A stretch of 64,000 nucleotides of DNA from JACVCS01 sp038328575 (GTDB taxonomy: Bacteria; Planctomycetota; Phycisphaerae; Phycisphaerales; UBA1924): assembly GCA_038328575.1 (NCBI GenBank), contig JBBQMD010000001.1, positions 248,001 through 312,000 of the forward strand, given 5' to 3'. The first letter of the stretch is position 1. The number at the start of each line of letters is the position of its first letter. Position numbers and translations under genes: made by a program. Positions 18,345-27,380 of the stretch are shown in pieces. Below the pieces are notes generated by a model, which was not told where the DNA came from, did no database searches, and worked only from the letters and a program-made list of their open reading frames with translations.

Positions 18345-18499
18345 CGCACAGTTGACGCTCGCTCGACGCGCCACTGAATCGGCTTGGAAACGCCGCTGAC
18401 GCGCCGCGCGGGCTCGCTCTTGCGTCGCCCGGCACATCGACGCCGCGGGCGTGCGAACTATGCGGCGTGTTGAGGTGATCATCACCGAGGCGGGCGCGG

Positions 18500-18505
18500 T
18501 ACGCT
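18500..18505 (+). promoter_or_regulatory. Start-proximal -10 element of pyk (TACGCT)
   Basis: TACGCT with a 6-nt spacer to ATG 18512; no SD. Confidence 0.55.
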
Positions 18506-18511
18506 TGATCC

Positions 18512-20059
18512 ATGGCACTGCCCCGCCTCACACTCGCCACCATCGTCGCCACCGTCGGGCCCGCGTCCGAGTCCGTGGAATCGCTGCAGAAGCTCATCGA
18601 GGCCGGCGTCGGCGTTTTTCGTTTGAACTTCTCGCACGGCACGCTCGGTCAGCACAAGGTGCGGCTGGACGCGATCCGCACGGCCGCGATGCGCGCGGGT
18701 CTGCCGATCGCGATCCTGGGCGACCTGTGCGGGCCGAAGATCCGCATTGGCCAGGTGCCCGAGCCGGGGATCGATCTGCTTGCGGGACAGGACGTGATCC
18801 TGGACGCGCGGGCGCTTGAGGCCCGCGTGGCGAGCGGGCCTGACGGCGTGTGCGTGCTGCCCTGCTCGCTGGCGTCGATTGCGCGCGACGTGCAAGCCGG
18901 ACAGCGTGTGCTCATCAACGACGGCAACATCCGCATGCTGGCCTTGGGCGCAGAGAGGCGCGAGGGCGGCGATGTGCTGCGCTGCCGCGTGACGACGGGC
19001 GGGCTGGTGACGACGCGGAAGGGCTTGAACCTGCCGGACTCAAAGCTCTCGATCCCCGCGATCACGCCGGACGATTGGGCGTCGGTGCAGTGGGCGGTTG
19101 ATAACGAGCTGGATTTTCTGGCGCTCTCGTTCGTCCGCAGCGCCGTGGAGGTGCGCGAGCTTCAGCAGCGGCTCGAAGTGCTGTGCGCCCAGGGCGGCAG
19201 CGCGGGCGACAGCGGCGAGGGCAAGCGCATCCCGGTAGTCGCCAAGATGGAGAAGCCCGAGGCGATCGAGCATATGGACGAGATCGTGCAAGCGGCCGAC
19301 GCGATCATGGTTGCGCGCGGCGATCTGGGTGTTGAGATGGACCTTGCGCTGGTGCCGATCGTGCAGAAGCGACTGATTCAGGCGGCCGACGCGTGGGGCA
19401 AGCCTTGCATCGTCGCGACGCAGATGCTGGAGTCGATGATCTCATCGGCGACACCGACGCGCGCAGAGGCGACAGATGTTGCCAACGCGGTGCTTGATGG
19501 CGCGGACGCCGTGATGCTGTCAGGGGAGACGGCGGTGGGCAGGAACCCGTGCCTGGTGGTTGAGACGATGCGACGGATCATCGTCGCGGCGGAGGCCCAC
19601 GCCGCGACGATCGACGATCGCGCGACGCCGCCGGGGCGCGTGGTGCAAACCGGGTATCGCACGGCGGCGCTGGCGCACGGCGCGTGGCACGTCTCGCGCG
19701 ACGTCAAGGCCAAGCTCATCGTCTGCTGGTCTCAGCACGGCGGGGCGGCGCGATACCTCTCGCAAACCGGCTTTGATATCCCGATCATCGCCTACTCCTC
19801 CAGCCCGCGTCAGACGCGGCGCATGGCGCTGCTGCGCGGCGTGTGGGCGATGGTCATGCCCATCGCGACCGGCCAACGCCTCTCGCTCTCAGCGTGGAAC
19901 ACCGAGGTTGATCGAGAGCTCGTCGCGCGTGAATGGGCCATGCCGGGCGACGCGGTCGTGCTCGTCGCGGGCGAGCCGCTGGGCGTGCAGGGCGCGACCA
20001 ACACGCTGGCGGTGCACTTTGTCGGCAACCCGTCGACCGGATTTATGGGCAGGCGGTAA
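18512..20059 (+). CDS. pyk: Pyruvate kinase
   Basis: Transfers phosphate from phosphoenolpyruvate to ADP, the last step of glycolysis. ATVGPASES and GVFRLNFSHG open the barrel, VVAKMEKPEAIEHMDEIV holds the catalytic Lys, and IMVARGDLGVEM with CIVATQMLESMI and EATDVANAVLDGADAVMLSGET complete the active site. The C-terminal domain, about residues 370-515, is present and would carry the allosteric site. At 515 residues it is slightly longer than the bacterial norm (about 470). It stands alone downstream of the helicase, with its own TACGCT element. Confidence 0.97.
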   Translation: MALPRLTLATIVATVGPASESVESLQKLIEAGVGVFRLNFSHGTLGQHKVRLDAIRTAAMRAGLPIAILGDLCGPKIRIGQVPEPGIDLLAGQDVILDARALEARVASGPDGVCVLPCSLASIARDVQAGQRVLINDGNIRMLALGAERREGGDVLRCRVTTGGLVTTRKGLNLPDSKLSIPAITPDDWASVQWAVDNELDFLALSFVRSAVEVRELQQRLEVLCAQGGSAGDSGEGKRIPVVAKMEKPEAIEHMDEIVQAADAIMVARGDLGVEMDLALVPIVQKRLIQAADAWGKPCIVATQMLESMISSATPTRAEATDVANAVLDGADAVMLSGETAVGRNPCLVVETMRRIIVAAEAHAATIDDRATPPGRVVQTGYRTAALAHGAWHVSRDVKAKLIVCWSQHGGAARYLSQTGFDIPIIAYSSSPRQTRRMALLRGVWAMVMPIATGQRLSLSAWNTEVDRELVAREWAMPGDAVVLVAGEPLGVQGATNTLAVHFVGNPSTGFMGRR

Positions 20060-20064
20060 CGTCA

Positions 20065-20079
20065 GTCGCGGCTGGCGAC
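20065..20079 (+). terminator. Weak hairpin between convergent pyk and the pilW-like gene
   Basis: GTCGC and GCGAC arms enclose a 5-nt loop 6 nt after the pyk stop. The stem is short and no T-run follows, so terminator function is doubtful. Confidence 0.3.
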
Positions 20080-20119
20080 CCTTTGCGTATGCCGAGCTGA
20101 CAACGTCCCGGCTGATTCC

Positions 20120-20905
20120 TTACTCGTCGTCGATCACACTCATGCGCGGGCGCGTGCTGGCGACCAGCCGGAGAGTCGGGTTGCGCTCGCCGGAGGACAT
20201 CGCCTGCCGATCAACCCACTGGCCGGTCTGGTCGTTGTACTCCGAGATCGTCCACGACCCGGTGTCGGAGTCATACTTGGCGTAGTTGGTGCCGCCGGGC
20301 TGCAGCGAAATGTCAATCGTCGCGCGGATGAGTCGGGGACCGACGTCATACGCGAGATTGAATCGGCAGTCGAGCACGCCGTCCAGCAGCGGGCGCTCGG
20401 TGCGAACGGTCGCGCCGTTCTGCGTGCGGTCGATCACGAGCCAGACCACGAACGGCCCGCGCAACCCGGTCATCGCGCCGCTGACCATCGTCGCTTCTGC
20501 GGCCCGGCGCTCGACGCGCGTCACCTCGCGGATGCCTGCGCCGACGTCTTCGAACGAGACGAACTCGATGCGGCTGTGATCCGCGGGGTTCTGCGTCGCG
20601 TCCAGAACGTTGGTCGGCGCCGGGCCGAACTCCTTGCCCGTGCGGATCATCTGGAGCACCCGATGCACCGCGACGCGAGCAATGACGTTTGCGCTGGCGG
20701 TGTCGCTGATGGCGGTGTAGCGTTTGAACATGACGTCAAGCGCGACCAGGGCCGCCGTGAGAAGCGTGGCGCTGATGGTCAGCGCAACGAGCATCTCGAT
20801 GAGGCTGAAGGCTCGTCGGCCGGAGTTTCTTGATCGGCGCGACCCGGCGATGGATGTGAGCGGGGCGAGGCGAGAGAGCGATTCGCGGCGTGGGAGAAGA
20901 TTCAT
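20120..20905 (-). CDS. PilW/GspJ-like minor prepilin
   Basis: This has 261 residues if it starts at ATG 20905, which overlaps the upstream stop by one base (TGATG) and is the coupled choice. A basic leader is followed by RRAFSLIEMLVALTISATL, a class III prepilin signal cut before Phe with Glu at +5, then a hydrophobic helix. The rest reads as a pseudopilin globular domain that includes an ARVAVHRVLQMIRTG helix. It is the last gene of the pilus operon. Its likely role is assembly or priming of the pilus or secretion pseudopilus in the inner membrane. The exact minor-pilin class is inferred from position. Confidence 0.75.
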   Translation of the reverse strand: MNLLPRRESLSRLAPLTSIAGSRRSRNSGRRAFSLIEMLVALTISATLLTAALVALDVMFKRYTAISDTASANVIARVAVHRVLQMIRTGKEFGPAPTNVLDATQNPADHSRIEFVSFEDVGAGIREVTRVERRAAEATMVSGAMTGLRGPFVVWLVIDRTQNGATVRTERPLLDGVLDCRFNLAYDVGPRLIRATIDISLQPGGTNYAKYDSDTGSWTISEYNDQTGQWVDRQAMSSGERNPTLRLVASTRPRMSVIDDE

Positions 20906-23784
20906 CAGAGCACCTTCCCTTCGCGATAGCTTCCGGGCACGACCGTCACGCTCAGCGGGAGCATGATGCCATCGGGCATCGGAAGCTTCGGGTTCCACTT
21001 CACGCGCACGCGCCCGAAGCCGTAGAACGGCACCGCCGTCGCGCCCGCAGCGACTTGCGCCGCGGTCGGCGTCTGCGTCGGCCCCAGGTCCGGCAGGCCG
21101 TCGCCATCGAGGTCGTAGCCGACGATGCGCCTGCCGTTGACGATCGGGAGCGTCGCGGGGTCGAGGGCTTCCTGATCGCCATCGGCGGCGCCGAAGTACC
21201 CGAGCGTGACGTTGAAGTTGGCGGGATTGCCGACGGGCTGGCCGTACTGCTGGAGCGGGCCGCTGCCCAGTTCCGGCTTGAAGGTCATGAGAAGGGTGCC
21301 GTCGATCGAAGTGTTGCCGCGTGCGTCAAAGGTGCCGGCGACGATGGTGCCGCGAAGCTGGACGTTCTGGCCGGTGGGCGCGCCGGCGATGTCGCTGGCG
21401 TCGGTTGGGCTGTTGAACTGGCCGATGTCAACGGAGTAGTTGGGCGCAAGGAGTGAACTCTTGGCGATCTCCGGCCCGTCGTCCGGGTCGGGGTTCAGGC
21501 TCAGGGCGGTGCTAAGCGGGTGCCTGTCGGTGAAGCGCGTCGAGCCGGTGAACTGCATCTTGTTGCGGACGTGCGTGAACGCGGTTGGCGAATCGCTGGC
21601 GACGGATCCGACGATCAGGCAGTTGTGAAAGCGGATGTTGTTGCTGTAGCGCTTGGTGTCGCGCGCCGCGCCGGTGACGGTCACGCCGTTGATCACCGGC
21701 GGGTTCGGAAAGTCGCTGTAGTTCGCCGGACCGTCAATAATGCTGCCCGAGGTGTACCGCACGAAATCGCTCTTGTCCAGCGGCTGCGTGATCGGCAGAG
21801 GCCTGGCGGCTGTGGCGTCCCAGCGCAGCGAGCCGTAGAGGTTCCAGAGCTCATGGGTGTTCGCGGAGTTGACCTGCACATGTGTCACGCCGACGAACGT
21901 GCAGTTGACGAACAAGGCGTTGGTTCCCGCGGGGATCTTGACGTTCTTGAACGACATGTTCTCGTAGCGCGGGCGGATGTACCAATCCACGAACGTCGGG
22001 CTGTTGAACGGCATCTTCTCCCACAGGTCCTGTCCCGTCAACGCCCGGGCGCTGGCGTTGTTCATGTCGGCGCGGAAGTATCGCGGCAGGCTCGCGTTGC
22101 TCTTGGCCTCGGTGTAGGACGGCAGGTTGACGCTGCTGATGCCCAGCTGCGTTGACACCTGCGTCGCGAAGCTCGCGCCGTCGGCCAGGGCGGTCAGCGA
22201 ACCTTGAGCGTTGGTGAACGTGGACTCGGTGAGATTCGGCAGCGCGTCGGTGTCGGCGTTGTACGTCTGGGCCGAGCGCCCGGGGGGTGGCGCGATCGAC
22301 CCTTGCAGCAGCGGGGCAACGCTGCCGCCTCGCGCCGCGGCCCACGTCGCCTGGTTCACGCGCATCACCAAGCGCCCGCGCACTTTCGCGTACTGGTCGC
22401 GCGCGTCGATGACTCCATCACGGAATCCGAGCGTCTGGTCGTCGTTATCTAGCAGAGAGCTGGTGCTCACGATGCGCGAGTTGTCCGCCGCGTCGGTGTA
22501 GCCCGACACGCCGTTCTTGTTGCGATCCGGGTTGCCCGAGTCGATCAGGAACGCAAGGTCATCGTCAGCGGTGAACTCCGCGGCCCCGCCGGCGTTGGGC
22601 GTGCCCTGCGTCATCTTTGCGGACAGCATCAGCCTGCCATCGCGATTGGTGTCGTAGTGATTCATGAACACATCGAACTCATCGATGTACCCGTCGCCGG
22701 TGGAATCGCCGAACGCGTTGTCGCCCTGCCCGTCGTTGTTGTAATCGCGGGTCGAGGGCGGGACGCCCTGGCGCTCCGTCGGATGGTTGACGCGCAGGCG
22801 GTTGTCGCCGTCCTGATCAAACTGGCGGATGCCGTTGAACAGGTCGGTGAGCTTCTGATCGAGCGTCGAGTTGATCCCGAAGAAGTCCGATTTCATGACG
22901 ATCGGATCGCCGTTGGTGAAGTTGACATCGGTGTACGTCGCGCCGATGTTGCCCACGATGTCAACGTTCTTGCCGATCATGATCCGGCTCGGGCCCATCA
23001 CGGCATGCTGCGGGCGTTTCACGATCCGAAAGTCCTGGACGATCGTGCGCGTCAGCGGGCGATCGCCGGATTCTGCCGCGGTGCGTGCGTAGCTGTACGA
23101 ACTGCCCATGGCGTTCACCGACGAATAGCCGGTGACAAAGACGCGGATGTCCGTGCCGTTGGCCAGCGGCGCGTACGTGATCTGGAACGCCGCGGGCGTC
23201 GCGTCGCCGGTTGCGCCCTCGACGGCCATCGCTGGCGTCACAATCCAGTTGGTCAACCCGTATCGCGTCGTGTCGGCGCCAGCCGGCGCTGTGGCGAGCT
23301 GCGCCTGGATCACTGTGCCCGGCACCGCGACGGTGTTCAGGTCCGCCATGTGGCGGTTCACGACGGCCTGCGAAACGCCCTGCGGCAGTGAGAACTCGTT
23401 GTAGCCCTGAGCCGCGAGGATGCGCACGTTGCCGTCGGCGCCCGTCGTCGTGCCGTTCCACAGTCGCGAGCCGAAGCTCGCGTCGATCGTTCCCTTCTCG
23501 ACCACAAACCGCGCGACAGCGTCTTCGATCCGGCTCTTGGCCATGCCCATGCCCGTCTCCGCGGCCCCGAGCGCCCGCAGCACGTGCAGGTTCGTCGATG
23601 CGGTGCGGAGGTTGCCCTGGCTCACAATGGCCATCGCCAGGCCCAGCGAGCCAAAGAGCACCAGGAACATCATCGAGAGAATGGACACCACGCCGCGTTT
23701 CGTTCGCGGGCGGAGCAAACGCGTTGCGCTCCCCGCGGCCATCGCGATTCGAGTGCCCAGGCTTGATCCGCGTGAGATGCTCAT
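20905..23784 (-). CDS. Giant PilX-like pilus-associated protein with calcium-loop motifs
   Basis: 959 residues from ATG 23784, with AGGA about 10 nt upstream; 13 upstream codons in frame lack support. Near residues 30-60 a single hydrophobic segment, VVSILSMMFLVLFGSLGLAMA, is followed by NLHVLRALGAAETGMGMAKSR, as in PilX-type proteins. Residues of roughly 323-431 (bases 22492-22818) hold four EF-hand-like loops, including DSTGDGYIDEFD and DTNRDGRLMLSA. PilX proteins usually have 170-200 residues, so this one is about five times larger. Its size and calcium loops suggest an adhesin or tip role like that of PilY1. Function is inferred from operon position. Confidence 0.65.
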   Translation of the reverse strand: MSISRGSSLGTRIAMAAGSATRLLRPRTKRGVVSILSMMFLVLFGSLGLAMAIVSQGNLRTASTNLHVLRALGAAETGMGMAKSRIEDAVARFVVEKGTIDASFGSRLWNGTTTGADGNVRILAAQGYNEFSLPQGVSQAVVNRHMADLNTVAVPGTVIQAQLATAPAGADTTRYGLTNWIVTPAMAVEGATGDATPAAFQITYAPLANGTDIRVFVTGYSSVNAMGSSYSYARTAAESGDRPLTRTIVQDFRIVKRPQHAVMGPSRIMIGKNVDIVGNIGATYTDVNFTNGDPIVMKSDFFGINSTLDQKLTDLFNGIRQFDQDGDNRLRVNHPTERQGVPPSTRDYNNDGQGDNAFGDSTGDGYIDEFDVFMNHYDTNRDGRLMLSAKMTQGTPNAGGAAEFTADDDLAFLIDSGNPDRNKNGVSGYTDAADNSRIVSTSSLLDNDDQTLGFRDGVIDARDQYAKVRGRLVMRVNQATWAAARGGSVAPLLQGSIAPPPGRSAQTYNADTDALPNLTESTFTNAQGSLTALADGASFATQVSTQLGISSVNLPSYTEAKSNASLPRYFRADMNNASARALTGQDLWEKMPFNSPTFVDWYIRPRYENMSFKNVKIPAGTNALFVNCTFVGVTHVQVNSANTHELWNLYGSLRWDATAARPLPITQPLDKSDFVRYTSGSIIDGPANYSDFPNPPVINGVTVTGAARDTKRYSNNIRFHNCLIVGSVASDSPTAFTHVRNKMQFTGSTRFTDRHPLSTALSLNPDPDDGPEIAKSSLLAPNYSVDIGQFNSPTDASDIAGAPTGQNVQLRGTIVAGTFDARGNTSIDGTLLMTFKPELGSGPLQQYGQPVGNPANFNVTLGYFGAADGDQEALDPATLPIVNGRRIVGYDLDGDGLPDLGPTQTPTAAQVAAGATAVPFYGFGRVRVKWNPKLPMPDGIMLPLSVTVVPGSYREGKVL

Positions 23785-23838
23785 AGTGCCGTCATCCTTC
23801 CGCCTCGTGTTCTGATCCCCCACGACCCCCCAACCGAA

Positions 23839-24555
23839 TCAGCGCGGCACAATCCACACCACGCGCGCCATCGACTGCGGCGCCAAGTCCGTCGGCCCTT
23901 GATACATCACGGTCACCGTCACGCGCAGCGGAAACTGATCGATCGGCACGCCCGGATTGCTGCCCGAGGGCGCGATCAAGTAGCTGTCATCGCGCACCGT
24001 CGCGGAGTTGAAGGGATCGATCTTCACGACTTCGACCCGCTGAGCCCAGCCGCGCATCGTGACGGCGGCGCCGCTGCCGTCTGTCTCGGGCTGGCCGTTG
24101 GGAAGCGTGTTCTGGATCGCGCGGTTGAAGGCGTCGATCGGACCGGGGAAGTTCCCGCCGGCACCGAAGGTGACGCCGTCGAAGTCGTCGACGTCGTTAA
24201 AGTCCTCAGCGAGGACTTCGCCGTTCTCGCGGCCCCATCCGGTGACCGTGCTGGTCGCGCCGGTGCTGGTCACAAACAGGCCGGTGACGGGGTCGTGTCG
24301 CGGCAGCCACCGCATCCGCTCGCGCAGCTCGTTGGCCAGGTGCGTCGCGGTCGCAGAGCTGGTGGAATATCCGTTCGTGCGGGTGAAGGTCGCCTGCGCC
24401 TCGACCAGTGCTAGCACGCCCACGCCGATGATCACCGTCGCCAGTGCGGATTCCAGGAGGGTGAACCCGCGGGGCGCGCTTGTGCGAGGTGCGGCGCGCC
24501 CGCGTCGCGATGCGCTCAGGTCAAGCGGTTGTGACTGAGTTCGTTGAGGACACAT
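23839..24555 (-). CDS. PilV/GspI-like minor prepilin
   Basis: Residues APRGFTLLESALATVIIGVGVLA are a class III prepilin signal and helix with Glu at +5, as in PilV/GspI; the globular part is about 190 residues. ATG 24555 is preferred because GGGAG stands 8 nt upstream, giving 238 residues with a 29-residue leader. An in-frame ATG at 24639 overlaps the pilC stop (ATGA) and would suit coupling, but the added 28 residues are Trp/Cys-rich and look untranslated. It sits in the pilus operon between pilC and the PilX-like gene. Confidence 0.75.
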   Translation of the reverse strand: MCPQRTQSQPLDLSASRRGRAAPRTSAPRGFTLLESALATVIIGVGVLALVEAQATFTRTNGYSTSSATATHLANELRERMRWLPRHDPVTGLFVTSTGATSTVTGWGRENGEVLAEDFNDVDDFDGVTFGAGGNFPGPIDAFNRAIQNTLPNGQPETDGSGAAVTMRGWAQRVEVVKIDPFNSATVRDDSYLIAPSGSNPGVPIDQFPLRVTVTVMYQGPTDLAPQSMARVVWIVPR

Positions 24556-24635
24556 CGCATTCACTCCCGGCCCCCGCTGAACCGACACGCACCCGCCCGC
24601 GCACCACCGCCGCACCCTGCCACGAACCATCCAAT

Positions 24636-25862
24636 TCATTTGACGATCTGGCTCATCTTGAAGATGGGCAGAATGATCGCCATCGCGATAAACCCGACCA
24701 CAGACCCCATAAGCACGATCATGATCGGTTCGATCATGCTGGTGACGGCCCTGATCTGCTCCTTGAGCTGCTTGGCGTAGTACGCGCTGATCTCGTCGAG
24801 CACCTCGCCCAGCTTTCCGGACTCTTCGCCTGCGGAGATCATCTGCACCACCGCCTGCGGCAGCAGCTTGCTCTTGAACAGCATCCCGCTGATCTTCTTA
24901 CCGGTCTTGACCGACGCCTGCACGCTCATCCACAGTCGCTCGTAGAGCCTGTTGCCCGAGACGTCGCCGGTGATCTGCAGAACGTCCAGCATCGGGACGC
25001 CGGCGTTGACGAGCTGGCCCATGGTCTGCAGCGAGCGCGAGATGTAGAGCGAGCGGAACATGCCGCGCATGATCGGGATCGAGAGCTTTGACTTGTCGAT
25101 CCAGAACGAGCCGACCTCGGTGCGGGCGAAGGCGTAGAAGCCGCCGGCGATCGCGAACAGCGCGCCGATAATGAACGGCCAGCGCTCGACAATCACGTCT
25201 GAGAGGCCCAGCAGGAACGTCGTCGCCCAGGGCAGCGCGTCCTCCTTGCCCTGGAACACGCTCTTGAACTTGGGCAGCACGAACGTGAGCAGGAACACCG
25301 TCACCGCCACCGCCATCGTGCCGATCACGCCGGGGTAGATCGCGGCACCGATGACCATCTTGCGGGTCTCGATCTCCTGCCCGATGTATCCGGCGATTCG
25401 ATCCAGCATCTGGCTGAAGTTGCCGGCCATCTCTGACGCCCGCACCATGTGGATGTAGAGCGGGCCGAAGAGCTTGGGATACTTTTGCAGTGCCTGGCTG
25501 AACTGCTTGCCGCTTTCGACATCCGCCTTCAGGCTGTTGATGACTTTCTTGAAGCCCGCGTGCGTCGTCTGATCGCCGATGCCTTCAAGGGCGGCGCGAA
25601 GGTTGATGCCTGCGCGAAGCATGACCGCCAGCTGCGTCGTGAAGTCCAGCACGTGGCTGGCGCGCGGGCGGCCCGCGTTCAACTCCGCAAACTTCGCGGC
25701 CCACTTGGCCCGCGTCTCCTCTGCGCCCATCGGATTCACCGACAGGACGTGGACGCCCTGGTTGCGCAGGATCTGGGCCGCCGTCGAGATCGTGTCGGCC
25801 ACGACCACGCCCGACTGCACCTGCCCCGAGTTGTTGCGTGTCTGGTACCTGTACTGCGGCAT
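24636..25862 (-). CDS. pilC: Type IV pilus / type II secretion inner-membrane platform protein (PilC/GspF)
   Basis: The 408-residue protein holds two T2SF domains. Blocks typical of the family include LDFTTQLAVMLRAGINLRAAL, AGNFSQMLDRIAGYIGQE, YISRSLQTMGQLVNAGVPML and AVVQMISAGEESGKLGEVLDE. Three or four membrane spans are visible: near VIGTMAVAVTVFLLTFVL, WPFIIGALFAIAGGFYAF and the C-terminal IMIVLMGSVVGFIAMAIILP. It anchors the pilus machine and works with the PilB/PilT ATPases. It follows pilT in the operon; no PilB is present in the window. Confidence 0.92.
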   Translation of the reverse strand: MPQYRYQTRNNSGQVQSGVVVADTISTAAQILRNQGVHVLSVNPMGAEETRAKWAAKFAELNAGRPRASHVLDFTTQLAVMLRAGINLRAALEGIGDQTTHAGFKKVINSLKADVESGKQFSQALQKYPKLFGPLYIHMVRASEMAGNFSQMLDRIAGYIGQEIETRKMVIGAAIYPGVIGTMAVAVTVFLLTFVLPKFKSVFQGKEDALPWATTFLLGLSDVIVERWPFIIGALFAIAGGFYAFARTEVGSFWIDKSKLSIPIMRGMFRSLYISRSLQTMGQLVNAGVPMLDVLQITGDVSGNRLYERLWMSVQASVKTGKKISGMLFKSKLLPQAVVQMISAGEESGKLGEVLDEISAYYAKQLKEQIRAVTSMIEPIMIVLMGSVVGFIAMAIILPIFKMSQIVK

Positions 25863-25916
25863 GGTGCGTTCTCGTGGGTGACCGGCTCAAAGTCTCTGGT
25901 TGCCCGCCTTTGGTGG

Positions 25917-25935
25917 CCCGCCTTTCCAAGGCGGG
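25917..25935. repeat. Short perfect hairpin between pilT and pilC
   Basis: An 8-bp stem (CCCGCCTT and AAGGCGGG) closes a 3-nt loop. A partial copy of the left arm, GCCCGCCTT, lies just before it near 25902. With no T-run it is more likely an mRNA stability element or a small repeat than a terminator. Confidence 0.5.
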
Positions 25936-25951
25936 TCTTCTGCGCCCTCGC

Positions 25952-27007
25952 TCACGCCGCCAGCATGCGGTCGAGCTTGTCGGGCATGTTCGCGCTGGCG
26001 ATGGCGTCATCGCGGCTGATCATGCCGTTGAAGTAGAGCTCCGAGATGCTGCGATCCAGCGTCTGCATTCCCATCGCGCGGCTCGTCTCAATCACGTTGG
26101 GGATCTCAAACGTGCGGTTCTCGCGGATCAGGTTTCGCACCGCCGGCGTACACAGCAGCACCTCGACCGCCGGGCACATGCCCACCTTGTCGATGCGGCT
26201 AAACAGCGTCTGGCTCACCACCGCCTGAAGCGTGTTGCTGAGCATGGCGCGGATCTGGTTCTGCTGATTCGCCGGGTACATGTCGATGATGCGCTCCACC
26301 GTCTGCGCCGCGCTGCAGGTGTGCAGCGTGCTCAGCACCAGATGGCCGGTCTCCGCCGCAGTGATCGCAAGCTGCGTCGTGTCCAGGTCGCGCATTTCGC
26401 CGACCAGCACGATGTCCGGATCCTGGCGCAACGCGTGCTTCAGCGCGCTTGAGAAGCTCGGCATGTCGGTGCCCAGCTCGCGTTGCTCGATCAGCGAGCG
26501 GTCGCTGTTGAAGGTGTATTCGACCGGGTCTTCCAGCGTGATGATGTGCTTGCTGTAGCGCTCGTTCATGCTCTGGATCATGGCCGCCAGCGTCGTGCTC
26601 TTGCCCGAGCCGGTATCCCCCGTCACCAGCACCAGCCCGCGCGGCAGGTACGTCAACCGCGTGATCACCTCCGGCAGATTCAGCTTCTCCAGCGGCGGCA
26701 CCTTCGTCTTCACCACGCGCATCGCAAAGCCCAGCGACCCCTTCTGCAAGTGAACGTTCACGCGATACCGGGCCAGGCCCTCTGCGTAATAGCTAAAGTC
26801 CGCGTCCTTGTTAGCCGCGAACCGCGCCACCGCATCCTTGTTCGCCATCGCCTCCAGGAACTGAATGAGCGTCTCATTGCTCAACAGCGGCATGTCCATC
26901 GGCGTCATCACGGTGTGTACGCGCATCACCGGCGGGTGCCCCGCCACCATGTGGATATCCGAAGCCTCTGCCTCCATCGCCGCCTTGAGAATGTCCAGGA
27001 GCGTCAT
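25952..27007 (-). CDS. pilT: Type IV pilus retraction ATPase PilT
   Basis: A hexameric ATPase that powers pilus depolymerisation and twitching. In 351 residues it shows EAEASDIHMVAGHPPVMRV at the N-terminus, Walker A GDTGSGKST at residues 130-138, the Asp box HIITLEDPVEYTF, Walker B with GEMRD at 203-207, and the His box GHLVLSTLHT. The C-terminal AVRNLIREN corresponds to the AIRNLIRE retraction motif, which separates PilT from PilB. GGAGG stands about 10 nt before the ATG. It is the first gene of the pilus operon. Confidence 0.95.
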   Translation of the reverse strand: MTLLDILKAAMEAEASDIHMVAGHPPVMRVHTVMTPMDMPLLSNETLIQFLEAMANKDAVARFAANKDADFSYYAEGLARYRVNVHLQKGSLGFAMRVVKTKVPPLEKLNLPEVITRLTYLPRGLVLVTGDTGSGKSTTLAAMIQSMNERYSKHIITLEDPVEYTFNSDRSLIEQRELGTDMPSFSSALKHALRQDPDIVLVGEMRDLDTTQLAITAAETGHLVLSTLHTCSAAQTVERIIDMYPANQQNQIRAMLSNTLQAVVSQTLFSRIDKVGMCPAVEVLLCTPAVRNLIRENRTFEIPNVIETSRAMGMQTLDRSISELYFNGMISRDDAIASANMPDKLDRMLAA

Positions 27008-27380
27008 GTTCGTCTTCCTCCATCGTGTGCGCGTGAGCCCGGTTGAGCGCGATCGAGCGCGCCGGCCCTCTCACATCGGACCCGGCGTTGCGACCCATCA
27101 CCCCCCGGCCCTACGCCCGGCGCAGACTTCATCCCTGCGTCTGCCCTCACCCGCGCAGCCCGCCCACAAGGCGCAGGCGGCACACGCCGCAGAGTCTCAC
27201 CCCGGCGCTCCACACCCTCTCGCGCGAGGGGTCGCGCGCCGCCCGCGCCGGCACGCTCCGTTCGCCTTGGCAATCCTCTGACATTTGGCCTCGACCCGCG
27301 CCCCCGGCCCCTGATACCATTGTCGGCTGTGTTCGTGGACCCATGGCTTGCGACGGAGTCGCCAGGCCGGAGAGTCTTCC
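27008..27380. other. Divergent gap between pilT and the HNH gene
   Basis: No gene is supported here. On the + strand TACCAT at 27315-27320 is a candidate -10 for the HNH gene with a leader of about 55 nt, and GGAGAG at 27370-27375 is its SD. The pilT SD lies at the left edge. The remainder is C-rich sequence without clear repeats. Confidence 0.4.
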
